Positions 50,029 through 58,142 are shown, counted from the stretch's first letter. The stretch: DNA of 64,000 bases from Paenibacillus contaminans (GCF_003285015.1 NZ_QMFB01000029.1:52894-116893); one strand, 5' to 3'. The notes: generated by a model from the sequence alone, not told the origin. Program-made: numbers and translations.

Positions 50029-51222
50029 GTGTCTGGGCCCAATGACAAATTCAATAAAATCTACGAGCAATATTATAAAAAAATCCACCGCTACCTCTTG
50101 CTGAAGGTCGATATTCAGACAGCAGAGGACGTCACTCAGTTAACCTTTGTTAAGGCTATGGAAAATTGGCATACTTTTCGTGGAGATTCAAGTGTATTCA
50201 CTTGGTTGAGCAATATAGCTAATAACACGCTAAAAAACGAATTCAGAAAAAGGTATCGAAACCAAGAGGTTTCGATAGACATGCTGGATATGGAAAACCG
50301 ATTCATAACTATTGAGTTCACTAAGAATGTTGAATTAAGAATCGATGTAACCATGGGGTTACTCAAATTAAGCCAACTCGACCGTGAAATAATCTCATTA
50401 CATTATGATGTAGGGTGCACATTTAAAGAAGTATCGGAGATTGTCGGGATGCGGATTAGCGCCGTGAAAAATCGGTTATACAGGGCGCTAGCCAAGTTAA
50501 GAAATGAACTTGATGATTGGGATGTTCAAAAAATAGTGTCATTTATAGACAGTATCTCGATTGTAAGTAAAGATGTTGAGCCTACAAATAAACCTACATC
50601 GCATATCAAGATTTATCAAGATATCCTCGAGCACCTTAGAGCTAATGTTGATCGAATTTGTTCACAACTAAGGCACCAACCTTCAAGGAAGTTAACGATA
50701 GAGGTTTATCCGAATCTTTACTCCTTCCATCAAGCTGTAAACGAGCCTAATGCTCCAAATTGGTTTATGGGTTTGATTGACAGTGATACGATTAAGATCG
50801 CTTCTCCCTTACATCCAGGCCCGGAACACACCTACGAATCCATTCTTAAATCTACTGTGCATCTCTTTACAATGTGGTTGGTAAAAGACATTAACCCGTC
50901 AACTCCAAAGTGGCTGTACCAAGGTCTAGGGGGATATGAAGCTGGATTAATGACTCAGAGCTATATAAAAAATTCAATTTTAGAGTTAGTAAAACAAGGA
51001 CAAATTCCTACCTTTTCTGAACTTGAAAATAACACATGGGATTTTGAAAAAATGAAAGGCTTTCAGTTTTCCTACCTTATATGTGAGTTTATCCTATTGA
51101 GGTACGGCCAAGAGGCTCTTAATGAGATCATTAGAGAGCCAAACGATTTTGAGGGTGCTTTTTTGTATTCATGTATTGAAGTTCGTCAGCAATGGATTGA
51201 AGATTTAAAAAGCTTATCCTAA
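50029..51222 (+). CDS. ECF sigma factor fused to a degenerate peptidase-like domain
   Basis: 397 residues. GTG 50029 follows AAAGGAGG. Residues 1-165 are an ECF sigma factor: region 2 (FNKIYEQYYKKIHRYLL, AEDVTQLTFVKAMENW, FTWLSNIANNTLKNEFRKR) and region 4 (LSQLDREIISLHYDVGCTFKEVSEIVGMRISAVKNRLYRALAKLR). The C-terminal ~200 residues follow the order of a gluzincin (peptidase-MA-like) domain, but the HExxH helix reads STVHLFTMWLV and the usual WLxEGLAxY reads WLYQGLGGYEAG, so it should be inactive. No anti-sigma gene is adjacent. The extension may be the sensor or anti-sigma part. Confidence 0.82.
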   Translation: MSGPNDKFNKIYEQYYKKIHRYLLLKVDIQTAEDVTQLTFVKAMENWHTFRGDSSVFTWLSNIANNTLKNEFRKRYRNQEVSIDMLDMENRFITIEFTKNVELRIDVTMGLLKLSQLDREIISLHYDVGCTFKEVSEIVGMRISAVKNRLYRALAKLRNELDDWDVQKIVSFIDSISIVSKDVEPTNKPTSHIKIYQDILEHLRANVDRICSQLRHQPSRKLTIEVYPNLYSFHQAVNEPNAPNWFMGLIDSDTIKIASPLHPGPEHTYESILKSTVHLFTMWLVKDINPSTPKWLYQGLGGYEAGLMTQSYIKNSILELVKQGQIPTFSELENNTWDFEKMKGFQFSYLICEFILLRYGQEALNEIIREPNDFEGAFLYSCIEVRQQWIEDLKSLS

Positions 51223-51263
51223 TCATAATAATGTATTCTAAATGAAAGGTAGTTGATCGGTAG

Positions 51264-51731
51264 ATGAATATAACCGTAGTGAATCTTGCAGATAGATTGG
51301 AGTACCTAAATGAAGTAAGTGAATGGTTTTGGCATAGGTGGGGCGCAAAACAGACTCTGGAGAACATGAAATACACTACACTCCATAGCACCCTAAGCAA
51401 TAAAATTCCACTGACGTATATTGCGCTATGTGGCGAAAGACTAGTTGGTACAGTCGCAATATGGCGGAATAACCTGCGCTGCAGACAAGATTTATATCCG
51501 TGGATGACCAATTTGTATGTTACTGAAGATATGCAAAATAAAGGAGTTGAAACACTCCTACAGAACTGTATTATCGAAGTAATCAGAAGTATGGGGTATA
51601 AAGATTTGTTCTTGATTTGTAACGAAGGCTATGATTATTACGAAAATACAGGATGGGTATTCAAGGAACTAGCGCCAATGGCAAACGGAACTATGACGAA
51701 AATTTATCAAAAGGATTTAAGCATTAACTAG
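51264..51731 (+). CDS. GNAT-family N-acetyltransferase
   Basis: 155 residues. PLTYIALCGERLVGTVAIWRNN and YPWMTNLYVTEDMQNKGVETLLQNCII are GNAT motifs; the acetyl-CoA loop Q/RxxGxG/A is changed to QNKGVE. LICNEGYDYYENTGWVFKEL is the C-terminal part. ATG 51264 lies 42 bases after the sigma factor and may share its transcript. Confidence 0.85.
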   Translation: MNITVVNLADRLEYLNEVSEWFWHRWGAKQTLENMKYTTLHSTLSNKIPLTYIALCGERLVGTVAIWRNNLRCRQDLYPWMTNLYVTEDMQNKGVETLLQNCIIEVIRSMGYKDLFLICNEGYDYYENTGWVFKELAPMANGTMTKIYQKDLSIN

Positions 51732-51884
51732 ACTTCCCATCTTAACCAATCAATGAAGGATTCTCACTTAGTGTCCTAATGGCATTTGTCGAATTTGAGG
51801 AATTAGAATAAGAATCATGTACGGGGATACCGTTGTTTGAAAAAAGGTGACGTGCATTTAGAAGTGAGATTTGGCCACGTATAA

Positions 51885-51972
51885 CTGCCCATTCGTGCAA
51901 AGAGGCTGCCAATTCATATCGGCAGCCTCGTTCTGGTCAATTATTACAACTCTCGTACCTGTTGGTTAAGTC
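51885..51972 (+). repeat. family-A element with perfect GAGGCTGCC stem
   Basis: CTGCCCATTCGTGCAAAGAG, GAGGCTGCC (51902-51910) and GGCAGCCTC (51921-51929), then GTTCTGGTCAATTATTAC and CTCGTACCTGTTGGTTAAG. The subtype is close to 3904. Confidence 0.78.
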
Positions 51973-52009
51973 AGATTTTTTATATAGATGATAGCCATAA
52001 AGAATAAAT

Positions 52010-52489
52010 TCATATAACCACTCTCAACCATTCTAATGGGTCTCTCTTTACAAAATGCTTTTCAATAAATCGAAGAACTTCATCATTGCCTGGTAATGTC
52101 ACTTTTTCACTTGCTTCTTCAAAACTCATCCATTTGAATTCCTTATGCTCATTATTCAATTTCACATCTTGTTTCTCCTCGACAAATCCTACAAATACAG
52201 GTGCAAGATTAATAAAATCGTCAATTGAGGAGTAAAATTGGTCAAATTTATTGGAGTTGTACAAAGTAACATGAGTAATTCCAGTTTCCTCTTGGATCTC
52301 TCTTAATGCTGCTTGCCAAGCTTTTTCTCCTGTTTCAATACCACCGCCAATATAACACCACACATCGTGAAGGATGGACGAGGCTCGTTTCAATAAAAGG
52401 ACTTGGCATTGATGTTCAGTTTTTTTAAGAAGTACAACTGCAATCCCTTTACACCTAATTGTTAGTTCATTGTGATCAAAACTCATCAT
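52010..52489 (-). CDS. Nudix hydrolase
   Basis: 159 residues. Nudix box GGIETGEKAWQAALREIQEETGI (about residues 50-72) is complete. ATG 52489 follows GGGGAGGGTTGC, preferred over 52519. MutT-like; substrate unknown. It is the first of three nucleotide- or phosphate-hydrolase genes in a row (Nudix, histidine phosphatase, HIT). Confidence 0.92.
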   Translation of the reverse strand: MMSFDHNELTIRCKGIAVVLLKKTEHQCQVLLLKRASSILHDVWCYIGGGIETGEKAWQAALREIQEETGITHVTLYNSNKFDQFYSSIDDFINLAPVFVGFVEEKQDVKLNNEHKEFKWMSFEEASEKVTLPGNDEVLRFIEKHFVKRDPLEWLRVVI

Positions 52490-52595
52490 GCAACCCTCCC
52501 CATAATAAAAACCTCCCATAAAAGCGCTATAAAGTCTAGTTTGCTTCTTATGGAAGGATTTAATCTGATTAAGTTAGTAGACGATTGTTGAACAA

Positions 52596-53177
52596 TCACT
52601 GAAGATGTCTAGCACAATTATAAATTTCACATTCCCATTTTGACTTTAGACTTAAAACAGTTATCGAAGTGTTTTTCAAATGATCTTCTGTATTTACATG
52701 AGGTATTAACCTCTTTAGAGTTAGTCCTATCAATGCTCCGTGGCTAACAATCAGTACTTTTTTCCCTGTCAAGGAGTTCGAAATATCCGAAATAAACGAC
52801 ATTCCTCTATCAATAATCGCCTCATCATTTTCGATACCTAGCTCAAGTTTCTCCCATGTGCTACCCCACTTAATTATCCTTTCATCCAGAGTAGTTCCTT
52901 CAATTTCACCGCAATGCATTTCTCTAAGTCTCTCATCAGTTTTTACAGTGAGCCCCAATGATTGGCCAATAATATCAGCCGTTTCTTTAGCTCTTGAGAG
53001 GTCACTTGAATAAATGTACTCCCATTTCACATTCATCAAGCGTTTTGCTAATGCACAAGATTGTTTTCTACCAGTGTCATTAAGTGGTATATCGCTATGC
53101 CCTTGTACACGCTTTTCAATATTCCAATCCGTAATTCCATGTCTCACTAACCCGATTATCACCAGAAACATCCCCAT
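52596..53177 (-). CDS. histidine phosphatase (phosphoglycerate-mutase-like)
   Basis: 193 residues. Catalytic LVRHGITDWN (about residues 10-19) with the phospho-histidine, YSSDLSRAKETA as the substrate arginine region, REMHCGEIEG, and IVSHGALIG with the second histidine. The exact start (53177 or an in-frame GTG near 53165) is uncertain. Substrate unknown, possibly a cobalamin or sugar phosphate. Confidence 0.92.
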   Translation of the reverse strand: MGMFLVIIGLVRHGITDWNIEKRVQGHSDIPLNDTGRKQSCALAKRLMNVKWEYIYSSDLSRAKETADIIGQSLGLTVKTDERLREMHCGEIEGTTLDERIIKWGSTWEKLELGIENDEAIIDRGMSFISDISNSLTGKKVLIVSHGALIGLTLKRLIPHVNTEDHLKNTSITVLSLKSKWECEIYNCARHLQ

Positions 53178-53302
53178 CCCTAAGGTCCGTATTGTAAAAT
53201 CCAGCTTCCAAAAGGAAGTCCGTCATCTTAAAGATCGTGCCATATTTATCATGGAACTTTGCTTTACGGCTGATATTAACGTTACAGAGGACCCGCGTAA
53301 TC

Positions 53303-53830
53303 TCAAGTTAGTCTTCTATTAGGGTTATCATTCGCTCCTCCTAGGCCTTCAATGTTTTCCTTTATCCAAGAACGCAACTTATCAGCATAGAAAGAGCGTT
53401 CATCCGGATCGGACTGAGAACCCTTTGTCAGATAAAGTTGATCATTCACATATCTAGGGTAAACATGGAGATGATAATGCCACACGTCTTGATTGCCAGC
53501 AGGCTCATTATGTTGCCGTGTAGAAATCCCATCACATCCATATGTGCTTTTCATTGCAAACGCTGTAAGCTGAGCCGCGCGGTGAATTTCAGCAGCGTAA
53601 TCCGCAGGGAGCTCAAAGATGTTCTCGAAATGTTGATTAGGTACAACAAGAACATGTCCTTTATTGTTTGGCCACCATTTGCTCGCTATAAATGCCGTTA
53701 CCTTTTCATTCTGATAGATGATATCTCTCTGTTTTGTACCCTGATTAAGTCGATCGATACCCGAAACACGACAAAATGGACATTCGTATCCTTCGGGCTT
53801 ATGTGAAAATAATGCTGTCATCTTTCTCAT
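53303..53830 (-). CDS. HIT-family hydrolase
   Basis: 175 residues. CPFC at the N-terminus (structural zinc pair as in Fhit/HinT relatives), NKGHVLVVPNQHFENI, and the histidine triad WHYHLHVYPR (about residues 127-136). It hydrolyses nucleotide conjugates such as AMP-amines or dinucleotides. It is co-oriented with the phosphatase and Nudix genes. Confidence 0.92.
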   Translation of the reverse strand: MRKMTALFSHKPEGYECPFCRVSGIDRLNQGTKQRDIIYQNEKVTAFIASKWWPNNKGHVLVVPNQHFENIFELPADYAAEIHRAAQLTAFAMKSTYGCDGISTRQHNEPAGNQDVWHYHLHVYPRYVNDQLYLTKGSQSDPDERSFYADKLRSWIKENIEGLGGANDNPNRRLT

Positions 53831-53906
53831 TCAACTCCGTTCATAGTCCATTTGGTTGCCTCTTATTGATTTGATAGCTTTAAGATTCAACATGGTGTTA
53901 CACAAT

Positions 53907-53985
53907 CCTGCCTATTGAAAAGCCTGCCGGGTCACGCCGACAGGCTGAATTATGAAGGTTTCGTACTCCTGTTTCACTATCACTT
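53907..53985 (+). repeat. diverged family-A element
   Basis: CTGCCTATTGAAAAGCC, arms GCCTGCCG/CGACAGGC, then TTTCGTACTCCTGTTTCAC in place of the usual right end. The methyltransferase stop (53989) follows at once. Confidence 0.6.
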
Positions 53986-53988
53986 TAG

Positions 53989-54582
53989 TCACTTTTTTTT
54001 AAGCACTACTAGGTTTCCTTTCATTCCTTCACGGCTGAAACCTATACCGGTTACCATTTGAATTGGATACACTTCCCCACGGTCAAAATATTTACCGAAG
54101 TGTCGGTCGACTGCTTGTCCCGTCACAGGGATAAAATGCCCCTCTTCTTTTGTTTCACGGCAACCTCTGAGCAACATCATGCCACCCGGCTTGAGGACGC
54201 GGGCAATTTCTCGTGCAAATTGATCTCGTTCCTCTTCGGCAATTGAATGAAAACAGCCGCGATCATTTACAAAATCTACGGACCGGTCCTCAACCGGTAA
54301 ATCTAAGACATTTCCTTGACGCCAGTCAACCAGCACCCCCGCCTCCTTTGCCCGTTCAGCAGCGATCCTGAGAGCTTCTACACTTAGATCCACTCCAATC
54401 ATTTTCAATCCGTGTTCGGCAAGAAAAGCTGCTTCTCGACCGGCTCCACAACCAACATCCAAACCCACTGTCTCCTTTGGAAAGTTTATAGCGGCAATAA
54501 AAGCGACCAACTCCTGTGATGGATACGGAAGATCCCACATATCTCGAAAACTCCCATTTACATACGCTTCGTCCCAACTCAT
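53989..54582 (-). CDS. class I SAM-dependent methyltransferase (thiopurine/tellurite-type)
   Basis: 197 residues. SAM motif I GLDVGCGAGREAAFLAEHG (about residues 40-58), acidic GVDLS, motif IV FVNDRGCFHSI and post-motif VLKPGGMMLLRG. The FHSI and ERDQFAREIARVLKPGG pattern is common in thiopurine-methyltransferase-like proteins. ATG 54582 follows AAGGTGTTAAAGA. Confidence 0.9.
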   Translation of the reverse strand: MSWDEAYVNGSFRDMWDLPYPSQELVAFIAAINFPKETVGLDVGCGAGREAAFLAEHGLKMIGVDLSVEALRIAAERAKEAGVLVDWRQGNVLDLPVEDRSVDFVNDRGCFHSIAEEERDQFAREIARVLKPGGMMLLRGCRETKEEGHFIPVTGQAVDRHFGKYFDRGEVYPIQMVTGIGFSREGMKGNLVVLKKK

Positions 54583-54700
54583 TCTTTAACACCTTCCCAT
54601 AAAATATTTTTCCTTATTACCCATTCTGTCCAATCCACTAAATTTCCTGTAAAATGTACTCCTTTATTCTACAAAATGGCCCGTTTTTTTGAGTAATACC

Positions 54701-54820
54701 TCTTGTCATTAGATTTTGACAAGAACTTTGATCCCATAAACACAAGAAGCCGCTATGCGGCTTTTAATGAGATCAAGCTCTTGTCACCCGACAGCATTTC
54801 AAATATCGGTTGATGTCGGA
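54701..54820 (+). repeat. family-B hairpin element, copy 4 (longest)
   Basis: TCTTGTCA (54701-54708) pairs with TGACAAGA (54717-54724). AAGCCGC-TAT-GCGGCTT (54747-54763) is a strong hairpin with a T tail. GATCAAGCTCTTGTCA (54771-54786) is complementary to the earlier TGACAAGAACTTTGATC, so two alternative foldings are possible. A last TGTCGG...TGACAAGAAC follows. Confidence 0.78.
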
Positions 54821-54848
54821 TGACAAGAACAATCTAAGCTAGTGAATC

Positions 54849-55292
54849 TTACTGACCTAGATTTTTGACTTGATCCAAGATCCCGGTTATTTTTTTGATC
54901 GTTTCGACCATTTGCGAATTCGCAATGGAGTTCCAGTCGATAGCCCCATTATTGATTTTCTCCAGGTAGTCGTTAATCTCTTTCATCAGTGTCTCATTAT
55001 AGCTTACCAACTGTTCGTGAATTTCTTTGGCAAATGCAGGGGCTTGAATACCGTCAAAAGCAGCGACTTTTTCTTTCATATTCTCAAACTCTTGTTTCAA
55101 TGTTGTTCTTGCCTGCGCATTGGTTACCGCTTGTTCAGCAAGAGCCGGTATTTCATTTGCGAATCGGTTGACATCATTAATGTAGGTTGTTGTTTGATCG
55201 ACATAATTCAATGAATTGTTCACGCCATCGAATAAAGAGCATCCCGGCAGCAAGCAGACCGCAAGCACTACTAGTAGAAATCGCAATCGCAT
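54849..55292 (-). CDS. DUF6376-family lipoprotein
   Basis: 147 residues. Signal peptide MRLRFLLVVLAVCLLPGC with lipobox LPGC (cysteine 18), then SLFDGVNNSLNYVDQTTTYINDVNRFANEIPALAEQAVTN, typical of this Bacillota lipoprotein family, and long helices to the end. It is exported and membrane-tethered; role unknown. ATG 55292 follows GGGGAG at 9 bases. Confidence 0.82.
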   Translation of the reverse strand: MRLRFLLVVLAVCLLPGCSLFDGVNNSLNYVDQTTTYINDVNRFANEIPALAEQAVTNAQARTTLKQEFENMKEKVAAFDGIQAPAFAKEIHEQLVSYNETLMKEINDYLEKINNGAIDWNSIANSQMVETIKKITGILDQVKNLGQ

Positions 55293-55367
55293 CTTCTTGA
55301 TTCTCCCCTTAATGGTTTTATAATTATTATTACTCTGAGATGGATAAAATGGTTTCAAGTAAAATGA

Positions 55368-55395
55368 AACAGGCAGCCGACAAGGGCTGCCTGTT
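55368..55395. terminator. strong hairpin, probable terminator
   Basis: AACAGGCAGCC (55368-55378) and GGCTGCCTGTT (55385-55395) form a perfect 11-bp stem over a 6-base loop. On the minus strand it is followed by TCATTTTACTTG. It lies between the lipoprotein start and the next element, so it may close upstream minus transcription or be the core of a decayed family-A copy. Confidence 0.55.
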
Positions 55396-55528
55396 CCTGA
55401 TTTATAAAAAAAGAGCCTGCTGGTTTTTGCTCACGATCATTTTCAAAGATGTGTCATAATCGGTCCAGTGAACATATGTCGCGTTCATCCACATTAGAAG
55501 AGGGAAACGGTTAATCATTTTGGATTAT

Positions 55529-55614
55529 CTTGCCCGATAAAACAGCAGGGCTGTCGATAAATTAGGTAGCCCTGCTAACATACGTTATGAAACTAACGTA
55601 CCCGTTAGCTTAAT
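55529..55614 (+). repeat. family-A element (AGCAGGGCT stem)
   Basis: CTTGCCCGATAAAAC, AGCAGGGCT (55544-55552) and AGCCCTGCT (55568-55576), then AACTAACGTACCCGTTAGCTTAAT. The right end is perfect; 73 bases of AT-rich DNA separate it from the GNAT stop. Confidence 0.76.
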
Positions 55615-55686
55615 GTTTTTGCCACCATGCTACTGCTATGTGGGTTATTTGAACTTGTACCTCGTTCGTTACAAAATTTAAAATGA

Positions 55687-56127
55687 TTACAATTTCTTCT
55701 TTAAGAAAAATTGTTTTATATTTTCTGGATATTCATCATTAACGGCAAAAACTTCATAACCCATACGCCTATAAAATGCTGGCGATTGATACGAAAATGT
55801 GCAAGTATGAGCAAATATACAACCAAGTTCTTTCCCGAGTCTTTCAGCTTCTATTATCATAACTTTTCCATATCCCTTGTTTCTATATTCATCAGCTATC
55901 CAGAATACATCAATATACATACCGTAAGACCAGGTTTCACAAAACAAACCACCTACGACTTTGCCTGATTCATCCTTTAAATATAAGTTAATATCCTTGC
56001 CTGGCTTTTTGAGTAAACCATTAGTCGCTCGAACGTTGTATTCATATAACTTAGTACATACCTGATTGTAATCAGTGTCACTCGATTCTACTGTTATCTT
56101 GATATTGTCTAATGCTATATCAGCCAT
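55687..56127 (-). CDS. GNAT-family N-acetyltransferase
   Basis: 146 residues from ATG 56127, which has GGAGGAGACTT upstream. Motifs: GGLFCETWSYGMYIDVFWIADEYRNKGYGKVMIIEAE (acetyl-CoA loop RNKGYG) and SPAFYRRMGYEVFAVN. The upstream APH remnant is in the same frame without a stop, so a 239-codon fusion could be read, but the RBS supports the separate start. Confidence 0.88.
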   Translation of the reverse strand: MADIALDNIKITVESSDTDYNQVCTKLYEYNVRATNGLLKKPGKDINLYLKDESGKVVGGLFCETWSYGMYIDVFWIADEYRNKGYGKVMIIEAERLGKELGCIFAHTCTFSYQSPAFYRRMGYEVFAVNDEYPENIKQFFLKKKL

Positions 56128-56612
56128 AAGTCTCCTCCGATCTTTTACGAATCGAATCTCATTCTCATAGTGGGCCAGCTGCCCCTTTATCAATCTTATT
56201 TGAAAGGCTTGGTTTCCGTTAGCCGCAAAAATGTTCATCGTCTCACACAGTACAATCAACCGTTCAATAATCCACTCTTGCAGATTGTTAGGTACGGGAA
56301 CTCCATAAGATTCAAAAAACAGGTGAATTCTCCGACTGCGCTCTGCATCATGTTTTTCACGCTGATAGGGTACTACTTCCATTTTTCCCGAAGAAAAGTC
56401 AGGCATAAAATCCCCGAGCGGTAGCGATGTGTAAAGGGTATATGCGATGTCCCACAGGCGCGGAGCGGACCTGGGCCTGCTATGTCAAAATCAATCAGCG
56501 CCGCCGGCTCCCCATTCCGAAAGACGAGATTATAATACGCTGCATCATTATGGCAGATTACTTCGTGTTCGGCATCATTAGCATATTTAAGCTGCCATTT
56601 GGCCTCACTTTT
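56128..56612 (-). pseudogene. APH-family kinase, C-terminal part with a frameshift
   Basis: Minus-strand frames read EAKWQLKYANDAEHEVICHNDAAYYNLVF and ALIDFDIAGPGP (catalytic HND and metal-binding DFD). After one base shift near 56470, LWDIAYTLYTSLPLGDFMPDF, FFESYGVPVPNNLQEWII and QLAHYENEIRFVKDRR follow. The N-terminal half is absent from this strand, and its stop codon is lost into the GNAT frame. Confidence 0.7.
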
Positions 56613-56619
56613 GGGAGTG

Positions 56620-56730
56620 AAGGATGTCGTGAAATATTGACATTTTTCACCGGAGATATAAATCAGCCAGAGCTTGAAACGTACACATGGTGGACGGACG
56701 AAACGCTTGCGGTTTTGGCGCAGAGACTCT
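56620..56730 (+). pseudogene. inverted piece of an APH-family gene
   Basis: The plus strand reads CREILTFFTGDINQPELETYTWWTDETLAVLAQ, which matches the segment that in these kinases lies just before the catalytic half (GREVLTFIxGE...W.de.L..va.ll). The catalytic half is directly adjacent on the opposite strand (56128-56612), so a local inversion is the likely cause. Confidence 0.55.
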
Positions 56731-56787
56731 CACCTGATAATAGCAAAAGATACCGTTTAATGCCGATAAATAACAATTATAACTAAA

Positions 56788-56857
56788 CTACCAGTTACTA
56801 CAAATGAAATGAAGAGATGCATTGCTGCAAGCTCCTCAACTATCGTACCTATTTAGC
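56788..56857 (+). repeat. family-A element (GCTCC subtype)
   Basis: CTACCAGTTACTACAAATGAAATG, GAAGAGATGCATTGCTGCAAGCTCC, then ACTATCGTACCTATTTAGC. Close to the copy at 3292, 53 kb away. Confidence 0.65.
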
Positions 56858-56932
56858 CATACATGCTGCACAAAGCGCAGCACCACAGAGAGTGAAAGTT
56901 AATCCGTTCTTTCACAGTAGCTTAATGGGTAA

Positions 56933-57175
56933 TCATCCGATCCCAGCACATGTTTTAGAGAGTTTCTTTCCAATGTACATGAGATGTTCCGCTAAACTCA
57001 ACAAGTCCTCACATTCGCTTACTAGCTCTGCTAAGTCCAGCCCTGCCGAGACAACATCGGGCGACTGATTTAATAATTCCGGCTCGCGCAAATATAAAAA
57101 GTTCTCACAATTAAGTAAATGCAGCTTATCCAAATTAAACTGTTCAAAAAAGGGTAGAACATCACTAAAACGAAT
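56933..57175 (-). pseudogene. C-terminal fragment of an unknown protein
   Basis: The frame FIRFSDVLPFFEQFNLDKLHLLNCENFLYLREPELL...SAGLDLAELVSECEDLLSLAEHLMYIGKKLSKTCAGIG is protein-like but begins after a TAA with no start codon or RBS; a TTG at 57133 is the first possible start. Probably a 5'-truncated gene. Family not recognised. Confidence 0.4.
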
Positions 57176-57508
57176 AAAAAATTATCTTAAAAACCTTAAC
57201 CGGTAAAATTCACATCTTCGACGATAGTTCAGCTGTAATCTCCGCCCCTCAATGGATCTTGGAGTTACAAACGCCTCCATAATACAAAATGAAACAGCTG
57301 CAAAATGCGTTGAATTCCCATTTAAATAACCTAAGGAATTCGTAACATGTCAGAACAAAAAGAAAACCTTGAACGGCACGGAGCCGATCAAAGTAAACAA
57401 CCGTTATTCAATATTGTCGTATGCATCCCCTATCGAAAAATCTTTTTCAAGGAAGCACCCAATAATCCCATTCATTATCAAGTAAACACTCCGGCATCAA
57501 AATATCGG
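57176..57508. other. gene-poor stretch
   Basis: No frame has both an RBS and recognisable content. A plus-strand ATG at 57347 opens a 99-codon frame of low-complexity composition that overlaps the tail of the minus-strand Uma2-like remnant and is not supported. Confidence 0.4.
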
Positions 57509-57826
57509 TCAGCACGACATGCAGATTGCCGCTGCGAACGAACCGCCACACGGTTTCATAACGTCCGGTTGAAGAATGTTGTCCTCGTCAAATTGAACGT
57601 TCATCGGCGCCAAAATATTTTCGCCTTCCCGGGAGCGCGCCCATGAAAAGCAAGATGCTGAATTCGTCAGTATTATCTGATGGACATACTTGGGAGAGGC
57701 CAAAAAATCGTAGCGGATGCCCCCGATAATTTCGTAACGTTCGGGAATAGCGTAGAAGCCCTGTCGTTCTTTCAATTGCTTCGCCGTATCCTGCCTGCCA
57801 TGCTTCGGCTTCGGAGTCTCCATCAT
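57509..57826 (-). pseudogene. Uma2-family (DUF820) endonuclease-like gene, truncated
   Basis: ATG 57826 follows AGGGAGGCCAT. RYEIIGGIRYDFLASPKYVHQIILTN and ILAPMNVQFDEDNILQPDV are the N-terminal half of Uma2 proteins (PD-(D/E)XK fold). The GAPDLVVEI catalytic half is missing: the frame runs into unrelated residues after QPDV and stops. Uma2 proteins are usually about 190 residues; only about 85 family residues remain. Confidence 0.65.
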
Positions 57827-57919
57827 ATGGCCTCCCTAGATTTCCCTTCATTTTATCATACATTCCGGGTGGGAAGGAGAAGGAGAATCGCAATCCAAAC
57901 ACGCCGATCTGCGCATCCG

Positions 57920-58111
57920 CTACAGGCTGTCATCATACTTGCCCCATTTGTCGTAAAAAGCAGACTTGCTCAAGCCGAGAAGCTTTGGCCGCCTTCTGCT
58001 TGTCGCCGCCCGCCTCGGCAAGCGCTTGCCGAGGCAATTTCATCTCCGCTCCTTATCGTCACCTTGCTCCAGCGTTTTCTCAAGCGTATCCCACGAAGGT
58101 ACCTCTTTCAT
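57920..58111 (-). pseudogene. C-terminal Fis-type HTH remnant of a sigma-54 activator
   Basis: ATG 58111 with AGGAAAGGAAG upstream opens MKEVPSWDTLEKTLEQGDDKE, and after two frameshifts EAGGDKQKAAK and LLGLSKSAFYDKWGKYDDSL follow, ending at TAG 57920. This is the typical linker and Fis HTH of sigma-54-dependent enhancer-binding proteins. The AAA+ domain is absent. It lies just downstream of the D-aminopeptidase gene. Confidence 0.6.
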
Positions 58112-58142
58112 CTTCCTTTCCTTTTCCAACGCTTAATTTTGA

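Noticed and set aside
56427..56786. 119-codon plus-strand gene
   Set aside because: Only its middle is family-like (the inverted APH piece); the start region is antisense to the APH catalytic half.
3292..56857. Canonical integron attC sites
   Set aside because: The conserved ends contain GTTAGTT or GTTAGCT, which do not fit GTTRRRY, and the two ends are direct rather than inverted repeats. No IntI gene is in the window. Only the arrangement resembles cassettes.
56849..56914. Cysteine-rich micro-peptide (TFTLCGAALCAACMAK) on the minus strand
   Set aside because: It resembles a small bacteriocin-like tail, but the frame starts after a TGA with no start codon or RBS, and a second frame over the same bases is equally open.
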